From: Bacteroidota bacterium
GTDB taxonomy: Bacteria > Bacteroidota > Bacteroidia > UKL13-3
Assembly (NCBI GenBank): GCA_004293295.1
Contig: RDYC01000288.1
Location: 1-8,183 of the forward strand
Reading direction: 5' to 3'
Length of the DNA: 8,183 nt
The translations under genes and the position numbers were made by a program. The notes beneath the pieces are model-generated. The model was given only the letters and a program-made list of their open reading frames with translations, ran no database searches and was not told the origin of the DNA. This document shows, piece after piece, positions 1 to 7,200 of the stretch; positions within the stretch are counted from its first letter, which is position 1, and each line of letters begins with the position of its first letter.

Positions 1-1
1 C

Positions 2-535
2 CTACTTTGTACTTACAATTCCTCTGATTTTAAATATTTTAGGATTTTTAAATGATACATCTGACTCAAAACCATCACCCATGATGATTTCACTTTTGGT
101 GGTGATTTTAACAAACTTTTGGGAATAAACCCTTTGTTTCGTCTCATCCCAAGTAAGTTCTTCCGTTCTAAGTGTATCCCCATTGATATTTAGCACAACC
201 ACGTCATTTTTGGCAATCATTTTTTTCTCCCTATCGTAACGGATTGCATATTTTGCTTTTAAGAAACTTTCTATAGAACCACTCTTGGTTAAAAAGGTAA
301 CATCAATGCCTTTTCGCATTTCAGTATAGTTCTTGTTTTCATTTGCATATCTCTCCAACAATGGTGCTTTTACCAAGGCCTTGGTAAAGCCACTGTCTGT
401 ATAATTTATTTCTACGTCTTTACCTGTTTCTATCGGATAATTGTTGTTAGTAGCTACTTTTTTCACTTCTTCAACATTATTCTCACAGGCTATAAGCGCC
501 ATTAAAAACATAATTGCGAACAGTTTATTAATCAT
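2..535 (-). CDS. lptC: LPS export ABC transporter periplasmic protein LptC (lipoprotein form)
   Basis: This 177-residue protein fits the Bacteroidota LptC family. LptC is the periplasmic link that passes lipopolysaccharide from the LptBFG inner-membrane transporter to LptA. I chose the ATG at 533-535 because it gives an ideal lipoprotein signal: MINK, a hydrophobic stretch, then the lipobox L14-I15-A16-C17, predicting lipidation of Cys17. A GTG at 572-574 in the same frame would add 13 residues before the signal and is less likely. The C-terminal half has the family's beta-strand pattern (GDTLRTEELTWDETKQRVYS, then a KFVKITT strand and a GDGFESD turn). E. coli LptC instead has a transmembrane anchor. 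The ATG overlaps the end of the upstream outer-membrane gene by 8 bases (ATGATTAA), which suggests translational coupling. The stop codon at 2-4 shows the gene is complete. Family assignment is by remembered sequence pattern, not by a search. Confidence 0.88.
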   Translation of the reverse strand: MINKLFAIMFLMALIACENNVEEVKKVATNNNYPIETGKDVEINYTDSGFTKALVKAPLLERYANENKNYTEMRKGIDVTFLTKSGSIESFLKAKYAIRYDREKKMIAKNDVVVLNINGDTLRTEELTWDETKQRVYSQKFVKITTKSEIIMGDGFESDVSFKNPKIFKIRGIVSTK

Positions 536-1814
536 ATCGGTAACGTTGAAACCATCTATCGCAAATGAGCACACCTACAGTAAACCTAAAATATTCTTCT
601 CTAATTAAATTATATTGGGTTGTTCCTCGTACTATATACTCTGCTGATAAGTTTAATTTAGACCTGCTTTTGCCTAGTGGCAGTCCTAGTCCGGCTGATA
701 TTGCATATACTTTTATTCTATTGTCGTTAAACAAAATGTTTCCATTATCATACCTGAATCCAACACGATACTCAATTCGGCTTAAGTAGTGTTTTTCGTC
801 ATCTATATTCGGGATAATACTTGCGCCCAGTTTTAAGGTGGTATTGCTTGTTAAAGAGTCTACTTGATTAAATGAGCTGAAATTTCTCCAGTTTTGGTAT
901 TGTACATCTGCCGCTACTCTCCATTTATCTTCCTCGCCAAAATAAACACCTGTTTGCATTAATGAAGGTAAACGCACCTCCCCTCGCTCATCATTTTTAT
1001 ATTTTATCGAATCCTTGCCCACATTGTTAGGGTCGGTAATGCCTACCCCTAATGTGCGGGTACTAAAATCACTAGTAGTGGCCAAATTAGCTTGAGGGGT
1101 TAATGTGGCTCCAATACCCCAACTATATTTATGCTTTTTGTAGCTGAAAGTATCTGAATATTGAACACCTATATCTACCAAGAAGTCGCCAATATAAGTT
1201 GATCCACTTTCTGCAAGGTTATACATGTTAAAGCTTCTTGGGATATTGAGGAGTGCATTTCGTTCAATTTTACCGAAAATGTATGACCCGTTTACTCCAA
1301 CTGAGAGTCTTTTGGTGATTTTTATTCCACTACCGAGGTAAAACCTTGAAGTTCCGCCTGTACCTGATGTTGTTTCTGTGCCTGTAAATGTTGATGTTAC
1401 AACGGTTCTATTGATGTTATAACCAACATTGCTATAAGGCATTAGGCCCAAGCTAAAACCCCAATTGAGTTTTGTAGAAAGAGGTAAACCTAATGCGAAA
1501 TAAGCTAAAGAGCCGGTGTTAACGTTACTCACTCCCTTATCGGAACTGATGGTGCCCAAAGCTCCGGTTCCGGCAAAATCCCAAGTGGTTAACAGCAATT
1601 TGCTGTAAGAGGCCGGATTTTGGTTGTTGATAATTGTTGTTCCACTGATTGCTTGATTTACTTGGCCCATGCCATGCATCCAAGCACTTCCTGTGAAATG
1701 CAAATCGCCTAGCCCTATAAAGGAGTAAGGAGATTTTGTGAGATTTTGAGCCGATAACTGACACCAAAATGGCATCAAACTTATACTAATTAGGCCAATT
1801 GCCTTTTTTAACAT
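528..1814 (-). CDS. Outer-membrane beta-barrel protein, FadL/OMPP1-like, unnamed
   Basis: A 428-residue exported protein with a clear Sec signal peptide: MLKK, a hydrophobic core, and a predicted cleavage after Ser-Ala-Gln at residues 21-23. The mature part consists of alternating short amphipathic strands rich in Gly, Ser, Thr and aromatic residues, as expected for an outer-membrane beta-barrel. Near the N-terminus, SPYSFIGLGD (28-37) and NQNPASY (64-70) resemble the early NPA region of FadL-like transport proteins. The C-terminal strand ends in an aromatic and basic tail (RWFQRYRYD) common in Bacteroidota barrels. The start codon lies inside coaX with a 29-base overlap, and lptC follows with an 8-base overlap, so it sits mid-operon. 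I recall this coaX, barrel, lptC order from other Bacteroidota genomes. The substrate is unknown. A hydrophobic-compound transporter or an envelope assembly role are both possible. Confidence 0.82.
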   Translation of the reverse strand: MLKKAIGLISISLMPFWCQLSAQNLTKSPYSFIGLGDLHFTGSAWMHGMGQVNQAISGTTIINNQNPASYSKLLLTTWDFAGTGALGTISSDKGVSNVNTGSLAYFALGLPLSTKLNWGFSLGLMPYSNVGYNINRTVVTSTFTGTETTSGTGGTSRFYLGSGIKITKRLSVGVNGSYIFGKIERNALLNIPRSFNMYNLAESGSTYIGDFLVDIGVQYSDTFSYKKHKYSWGIGATLTPQANLATTSDFSTRTLGVGITDPNNVGKDSIKYKNDERGEVRLPSLMQTGVYFGEEDKWRVAADVQYQNWRNFSSFNQVDSLTSNTTLKLGASIIPNIDDEKHYLSRIEYRVGFRYDNGNILFNDNRIKVYAISAGLGLPLGKSRSKLNLSAEYIVRGTTQYNLIREEYFRFTVGVLICDRWFQRYRYD

Positions 1815-2523
1815 TGAATAATAATATTTGATTTAAACCCTGCAATACAAGCGAAGGAGCTACAAATATGTTATTTTTTAGGTGTTTACCCAAAAAATCA
1901 GCATCTCCTCCAGTTAAAATAACCCGAAGTGGGTTGTAATGCTCCATATAACGTGCTATTTTTCCATTTATTTCATCAACCAAACCGTGGCAAACTCCTG
2001 ATAAAATGGACTCTTCGGTTGAGTTTCCTTCTAAATTATTGAACCAAAACGGCTTAACTAGCGGTAGTTTACTGGTAAATTCATGTAGGGCTCGTAAACG
2101 CATGTTTAATCCGGGAGAAATAGCCCCTCCAACGTAACTACCGTTTGTAGAAATGGCATCATAGGTAACGCAAGTGCCTGCATCAACCACCAAACAGTTT
2201 CGTTCCGGAAAAAGCATTTGAGCCCCTGCAATTGAACACACCCTGTCCATACCTAGTGTATGCGGTGTTTTATAATTATTAGCAAAAGGCAATGGGGTGT
2301 GGTTGTTTACTTCAAATACTTTTAGCCCGGCATGTTGCAATTCATTTACAACGGCTCTTGTTTCACCCCTTACGGAACTAACCACCAAGTAATTTGCCCC
2401 CTTACTTAACGAATAAGCCAGCAAATCGGTTAAGTCAATGGGTTGCATATCAATTATTTCATGCTCATTAAAAACAGCCGCTTTAACTCTTGTATTTCCA
2501 ATATCAATGGCTAGGTTTATCAT
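1786..2523 (-). CDS. coaX: Type III pantothenate kinase CoaX
   Basis: This 245-residue cytosolic enzyme phosphorylates pantothenate with ATP, the first step of coenzyme A synthesis. All family landmarks are present: the N-terminal phosphate loop DIGNT (7-11), TLGMDR (89-94) for pantothenate binding, VDAGTCVT (113-120) with the catalytic Asp114, GGAISPG (132-138), the NSTEESILSG segment (167-176), and the second ATP motif TGGDA (204-208). The fold belongs to the ASKHA superfamily. Type III kinases are not inhibited by CoA and usually need a monovalent cation; that is family knowledge, not visible here. Length is normal and no key residue is missing. Its ATG overlaps the birA stop as ATGA, the classic coupling signal, and its end overlaps the next gene by 29 bases. 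Regulation therefore probably comes from the promoter ahead of birA. Confidence 0.97.
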   Translation of the reverse strand: MINLAIDIGNTRVKAAVFNEHEIIDMQPIDLTDLLAYSLSKGANYLVVSSVRGETRAVVNELQHAGLKVFEVNNHTPLPFANNYKTPHTLGMDRVCSIAGAQMLFPERNCLVVDAGTCVTYDAISTNGSYVGGAISPGLNMRLRALHEFTSKLPLVKPFWFNNLEGNSTEESILSGVCHGLVDEINGKIARYMEHYNPLRVILTGGDADFLGKHLKNNIFVAPSLVLQGLNQILLFNVKKGNWPN

Positions 2524-3269
2524 AACATACTAATTTGTTTTACCATATATACACTATTCGTGCCATTTACATTAACTATTAAATTACCTTGTTCATTAAC
2601 TCCTGTAATTATGCCTTCAAAAACCTGACCATCTGCAACATACTTTTTTATTTCACCTTTACCATAAAGCACCTGATGGTAATCTTGATTTATTTTATCA
2701 AATTGATGTAATCGTAATTGGTTGTAGCGAGTTTTAATATAATTGAGTATCTGTTGCAACACATCATTCCTATCAAACCAATCGTTGGTTAGCTTGCTTA
2801 ATGAAGAAGCCCTTTCATCAGCGAATTTGCTTTGGTTAATATTAATTCCTACCCCGGCAATGGTATGCTTTATTTGCTGACCTTGCACGGTATTTTCAAT
2901 CAATAATCCTGCAACTTTTTTATCAGAAATGTACACATCATTAGGCCATTTTATGCGCACTTCTTTGGCATAAAACGCCAATGCATCATAAACTGCAAGA
3001 CATATGGCCATATTTAGCCAAACCTGTTGGCTAACGTTTAAAAAAAGCGGTTCTAAAACCAAGCTGCACAAAATATTTTGTCCCGACTCGCTCTCCCATC
3101 TGTTATCTTGCTGTCCTCTTCCATGTGTTTGATGGTTTGCTACAATCATTAACCCCTCTTTGGCTTCACCGTTATTTATCATTTCACGGGCCACCGTATT
3201 GGTTGATTCTACTTCGTTAAGCCATATTACATTAAAATCTAACATTGAAGTAAATGCATTTATATCCAT
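2520..3269 (-). CDS. birA: Biotin--[acetyl-CoA-carboxylase] ligase, catalytic domain only
   Basis: This 249-residue enzyme activates biotin to biotinyl-AMP and attaches it to the carrier lysine of biotin-dependent carboxylases. Visible motifs are ESTN (21-24), the biotin/ATP loop GRGQQDNRW (50-58), KWPNDVY (107-113), KKVAGLLIE (117-125) with the catalytic lysine at 118, and GVGIN (139-143). A small C-terminal SH3-like domain follows (about 204-249). There is no N-terminal helix-turn-helix, so unlike E. coli BirA it is not expected to repress biotin genes. One oddity is the loop: the glycine usual at the sixth position of GRGRRG-type motifs is Asp55 here. The gene is first in a four-gene overlapping cluster and is transcribed away from rsfS across a 40-base spacer. 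The start at 3267-3269 is supported by the adjacent promoter-like element and by the normal length for the short class. Confidence 0.95.
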   Translation of the reverse strand: MDINAFTSMLDFNVIWLNEVESTNTVAREMINNGEAKEGLMIVANHQTHGRGQQDNRWESESGQNILCSLVLEPLFLNVSQQVWLNMAICLAVYDALAFYAKEVRIKWPNDVYISDKKVAGLLIENTVQGQQIKHTIAGVGININQSKFADERASSLSKLTNDWFDRNDVLQQILNYIKTRYNQLRLHQFDKINQDYHQVLYGKGEIKKYVADGQVFEGIITGVNEQGNLIVNVNGTNSVYMVKQISML

Positions 3270-3280
3270 TTAAAAAAGTT

Positions 3281-3288
3281 TACCTTTG
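3281..3288 (+). promoter_or_regulatory. Bacteroidota-type -7 promoter element for rsfS
   Basis: TACCTTTG matches the Bacteroidota primary sigma factor -7 consensus TAnnTTTG at every fixed position. It ends 21 bases before the rsfS ATG, implying a short leader of roughly 15 bases. No good TTG appears at the usual distance (about 19 bases) upstream, so the -33 element is weak or absent. The call rests on the consensus match and on its position in the only sizeable intergenic gap of the window. Confidence 0.6.
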
Positions 3289-3291
3289 CTT

Positions 3292-3299
3292 CAAAGTTA
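3292..3299 (-). promoter_or_regulatory. Bacteroidota-type -7 promoter element for the birA-coaX-OMP-lptC cluster
   Basis: On the minus strand this reads TAACTTTG, again a perfect TAnnTTTG. It ends 22 bases before the birA ATG. The likely -33 region would lie inside the first codons of rsfS. A minus-strand TTG is present at 3316-3314, but only 14 bases from the element, closer than usual. This would be the promoter for the whole overlapping cluster. It faces away from the rsfS element, with three bases between the two. Confidence 0.6.
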
Positions 3300-3309
3300 A
3301 TTAAGAGTA

Positions 3310-3867
3310 ATGGCAAAAACACCTGCAAAAAAAACTGCTGCAAAAAAAACAGCCCCTAAAACTGCTAAAAAAACGGTTAGTAAAAAGGCTAAAGCAGATG
3401 TTCAGTTAGATAAAGAAATAAAAAAACTTAGCAAAGATAAACCCGCTGCCAAAAAAACAGCGACTAAAACAAAGGGTATTAGGCCTGAGCGGAACGATAA
3501 ACCAAGTACACCTGATGAGGCAATGATGTTGGCGCTTTGTGTAGCACAAGGAATGTTTGAGAAAAAAGCAGAAGACATTCGAATTTTAGATATGCGCAAC
3601 GTACGTGGTGCCAGTTCAGATTTTTTTGTGCTAAGCCATGCGGAGAGTGATAAGCAAGTTGAAGCTATTGCCAACAGTGCTGAGGAGGAAGCCTATAAAA
3701 TATTGCAACAAAAGCCTTGGCACCGCGAAGGGTTTGAAAACCTAGAATGGGTTTTGCTTGATTATATAGATGTGGTTGCCCATGTTTTTCAACGTGAAAA
3801 AAGAGAGTTTTATGCAGTTGAAGAGCTATGGGGTGATGCTAAAGAAGTTGTTTTTAAAGGCAAGTGA
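3310..3867 (+). CDS. rsfS: Ribosome silencing factor RsfS with lysine-rich N-terminal extension
   Basis: The product has 185 residues. From about residue 66 onward it is a typical RsfS (Iojap/RsfA/YbeB family), which binds ribosomal protein uL14 on the 50S subunit and blocks joining of the 30S subunit, lowering translation in starvation or stationary phase. Diagnostic segments are ILDMRNV (92-98), SSDFFVLSHAESDKQVEAI (102-120) and WVLLDYIDVVAHVF (147-160), followed by REFYAVEELWGDA (165-177). The first 56 or so residues are unusual: 20 lysines among the first 55, in AKKTA/PKTAKKT-like units resembling histone H1 tails. Ordinary family members are about 105-125 residues and lack this. The extension is in frame with no stop. 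The only internal ATGs near the domain (residues 72-73) fall inside its first helix, so the upstream ATG is preferred. Its own promoter element lies just upstream, and it converges on the response regulator with an 8-base gap. Confidence 0.93.
   Translation: MAKTPAKKTAAKKTAPKTAKKTVSKKAKADVQLDKEIKKLSKDKPAAKKTATKTKGIRPERNDKPSTPDEAMMLALCVAQGMFEKKAEDIRILDMRNVRGASSDFFVLSHAESDKQVEAIANSAEEEAYKILQQKPWHREGFENLEWVLLDYIDVVAHVFQREKREFYAVEELWGDAKEVVFKGK
3313..3477 (+). repeat. Low-complexity Lys/Ala/Thr-coding segment with A7-A8 runs
   Basis: This segment encodes residues 2-56 of RsfS as imperfect units of the type (A/P)KKTA. Homopolymer runs include A8 at 3327-3334 and 3342-3349, and A7 at 3367-3373, 3420-3426 and 3451-3457. 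Units vary in length and sequence, so it is low-complexity coding DNA rather than an exact tandem array. Confidence 0.8.
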
Positions 3868-3868
3868 T

Positions 3869-3889
3869 AGGTGCGCTAAGTCACCTTTT
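3869..3889 (+). terminator. Possible weak terminator after rsfS
   Basis: Directly after the rsfS stop, AGGTG (3869-3873) and CACCT (3882-3886) can pair across an 8-base loop, followed by a short T run ending at 3889. The stem is only five pairs and the right arm lies inside the response regulator gene. It could end rsfS transcription where the two genes converge, but the structure is marginal. Confidence 0.25.
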
Positions 3890-4262
3890 GCTTTAAGCCA
3901 TTTAGTTTGGTTTGATTAAGCGGTTTTTCAATAAAATCAATTACAGCCTCATACCTAAATGATTTTTCCTTATCGTCAGGGTCTAGGGAAGATGTAAGCA
4001 TGGCAATTTTTGTTCTTTTGCTAATTGTTTCCGGCAGTTTAACAAATTCGGCCAAGAAACCATGCCCATCCATATCCGGCATCATGATGTCCAGTAAAAT
4101 CAAATCCGGTAATTCTTCTTTGGAGAGTGCTTTTAACAAAGAGATCCCCTCAAAAGCTGATTTGCAAATTTGCACCTGCTTACTCAAACCTGACATTTCT
4201 ACTAAAGATTTGTTTAAAAAATTATAGATATCGTCATCGTCTATTAAGAGTACCTTCTTCAT
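3876..4262 (-). CDS. Single-domain response regulator (CheY-like receiver)
   Basis: The 128-residue product is a receiver domain with no output domain. The acidic pocket is in the D8-D11 run after MKKVLLI, the phosphoacceptor is Asp58 in LLDIMMPDMDG, the switch Thr is T90 in MLTSS, and the conserved Lys is K113 in the EKP motif, with aromatic Phe110 before it. All residues needed for phosphorylation are present. The SSLDP and FRYEAVIDFIEKPL segments are typical of small Bacteroidota receivers that accompany PAS kinases. It starts 9 bases after the stop of the large kinase gene on the same strand, so the two are almost certainly co-transcribed and the kinase is its probable phosphodonor. With no DNA-binding or enzymatic domain it may act by protein-protein contact or as a phosphorelay intermediate. 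No Shine-Dalgarno sequence is seen; the leader is A/T-rich. Confidence 0.95.
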   Translation of the reverse strand: MKKVLLIDDDDIYNFLNKSLVEMSGLSKQVQICKSAFEGISLLKALSKEELPDLILLDIMMPDMDGHGFLAEFVKLPETISKRTKIAMLTSSLDPDDKEKSFRYEAVIDFIEKPLNQTKLNGLKQKVT

Positions 4263-4271
4263 TATTTGTTT

Positions 4272-7200
4272 TTATTGAATTTGATTAGGGAGATTAACCG
4301 TAAATGCAGTGCCCTCGTGTAAGGTTGAGGTTACATCAATGTCTCCTCCCATTTTATCAGCCATTTCGCGACACATGTAAAGTCCTAAGCCGGAGCCGGA
4401 GGACTTGGTTGATAAGCGAACAAACATGCCAAATACTTTATCTATTTTATCGGCAGGTATGCCTTCGCCATTATCTTTTACCTCAAGCAACGCCTCTTTT
4501 TTGTTGCAACTAAAAGTTATTTTCACAAAAGGATTGGGCTCATTATTGCGCTGGTATTTTACTCCGTTTGTAATTAAGTTATGTACAATCGTGGTAAAAC
4601 GCATTTTGTCTGCAAAAAAATCATCATCTTGAATATCCAGGATAAACGTTATATTTTTTGCTTCCTTCATGTGTCTAATGCTTTCAATGTGTGTTGCTAC
4701 TATCTTTTTCACATCAAGTTTTTCAGGGTTGGTGTTTGTTCTTGCGTTTCGTGAGTAATCGAGAATACTTTTGATGGTATCGTCAGTTCTATTGATACTG
4801 GTTCGCATCATTTTATATAAGCCTTGTAGCTCGGCATTCTGCACATCGTATCCTTCACAAATTTCAACCAAGCCCAACACCGACAATAGGGGTGCTCTCA
4901 AATCGTGTGATGTGCTGTATACGAAACGATCTAACTCTATATTGGTTTTTTTCAGCTCTTTGTTTTTGGCGATTAACTCTTCCTCAAACTTTTTGCGTTC
5001 AGTTATATCTTGTACAGATGATATTAAAGCAATTTCACCATTCATGTAGATAATTTCGCATGAAATTAAACAGGTTAATAGCTCACCGGTGCTTGTTTTT
5101 AGATTTACTTCAACATCGTTGGCTTTACCTCTTTTGGCTAACTCAAGTTGAATTTTATTGAGAAACTCCTCGGTCATAAAAAGTTCCATTCCGTGCACAT
5201 TAACCACTTCCTTGGTTTTATATCCCAACAATATTTCTGTTGCTTCGTTGGCCATAATAATGGTACCGTTATAAAAACGGGTAATCAACAACGGAATAGG
5301 CGTTAACTCAAATATGGTTTGAAGGTTTTTCTCACTTTCTATGAGTGCTGTTTGCGTTTGCTTTTTGTTGGTTATATCTCTGGCTGTGGCATAAATCAGG
5401 TTTTCTTCTTTATTTAAATAGGCCGTCCACGAAAGCCACTTGTAATTGCCATCTTTTGTAATAAACCTATTTTCGAACCTCACCGATAGCTCTACCTCAA
5501 GGTTGGTTTGCATTTCCCTTAGGGTATTCCTGATGTCGTCAGGATGCACAAACTCAATGTATGGTGCTGCCAGTAATTCGTCCTGATGGTAACCTAACAT
5601 GCGGCCAAATGCAGGGTTAATTTTTTCAAAATATCCCATGGGGTTTGCAATGCCCATGATATCGTTAGATGTGTTAAAGAACTTGAAATACTGTTCTTTT
5701 TCTATGTCAATTTTTTTCTTTTCAGTAATATCGGTAATGTACCCATGCCATAAGATACTGCCGTCCTCTAGTTTTTCGGGTCGTGCTACACCTGATAGCC
5801 ACCTCAAGCCTTGGGCAGGTAACAATACCCTGTACTCCAGTTGCCAAGTTTGCAAAGTATCTGCTGATAGTGCAATACTCTTATACACCATGTCTATATC
5901 TTCCGGATGGATTTGTTTTTCTACTATGGTTCCATCAAACTTAACTTGGCTTGGCTTTAGTTCATAGATTTCATTTATTCCTTCACTTGAATATGGGAAG
6001 CTCATTCCCCCATCAGGATGGAGCTTAAACTGGTAAAGCATACCCGGCACTTCATTTGTTAGTTTAACCAACAAATCGCTACCTTCTTTTAGCTTGGTTT
6101 CGTAAAGTTTACGCTGGGTAATGTCTGCTATACTTCCAGCCATTCTAAGTGGCTTGCCATGCTCGTCTCTTTCTGTAACATCGCCTCTATCTTTAACCCA
6201 TATTATACTGCCATCTGCTGCAATAATTCTATGCTCACTAAAAAAAGACGATTTGCCGTCTAAACAATCTTGAACCCTGCTTAACATGCCTTCAATATCA
6301 TCGGGATGAACAATATTTTTGATAAAATCAAGGTTATGTTCCAGCCTGTTATCGGCCACTCCTAGCAACTCACACCAACGTTTGTTGTTCCAAATTTTGT
6401 TTGTTTTAATATCCCAATCCCACACACCTTCTCCAATAATGGAGAGCACATCGCTTAACCTTTTTTCACTTTGTTGTATGGCTGATTTTGCTTTTTTGCG
6501 TTCGTCTAAAGATTCCGTGAGTAATACCAGCCCTCCTATTTCGCCACTTGCCTTTTTCCAAGGTTGAATTTCCCATCTTAGGTATTGTACTGAACCATCG
6601 GCACGCACAAAAACATCATCATCATTTTTGGCAGTAACTCCTTGTTCTAAGCACTCTTTATGGCCTTGTCTCCAATGTTCCGGCAAATCAGGAAATATTT
6701 CGTAGTGCGATTTTCCAATAATTTGTTTGCGAGATAGCCTATTCTCTTTTAAGTATCTTTTGCTGCAAGCCAAGTACCTCATGTCTTTATCAAACATAAC
6801 TACACCTGCAGGCACTGATGCAATCATTACTTTCAGTTGTTCTTCACTCTCTTTAAGTAAGATTTGGGCTTTCCTACTTTCTGAAATATCGCGAAATATT
6901 TTGGATACACCTATAATATTATGATGCTTGTCGTATATGGGTGAGATGATAACAGACACATCAATAATATTGCCTTTTTTCTGTTTTCTTTTCACCTCTA
7001 ACCTACTGAGGTAAACCCCGGTTTTTATCATTCCGGCAAGCTCATCTTCATATTTTTCTAAAGGCTCGCTGGCAAGCATATTTTCTGACTTACCGATTAC
7101 TTCTTCTGCTTTATATCCAAATAATTTTTCAGCTGCTTTATTCCAACTTAGTATAATACCGGATAGGTCTTTACTGATGATGGCTACATCTGCACTCTCT

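Noticed and set aside
572..574. GTG as the start codon of lptC
   Set aside because: It would put 13 residues ahead of an otherwise ideal lipoprotein signal and lengthen the overlap with the barrel gene. The ATG at 533-535 fits both signal and coupling better.
565..789. Plus-strand open frame inside the barrel gene, and similar frames opposite the kinase
   Set aside because: They lie wholly within real genes in other frames, have no recognisable motifs and no promoter or start context of their own.
3310..3480. A separate small histone H1-like gene ahead of rsfS
   Set aside because: No stop codon separates the lysine-rich part from the RsfS domain, and there is no suitable internal start at the boundary. 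The simplest reading is a single extended protein.
3402..3674. Open frame on the minus strand opposite rsfS
   Set aside because: It lies wholly inside rsfS, which has unmistakable family motifs. The antisense product is not recognisable and its length is explained by codon bias.
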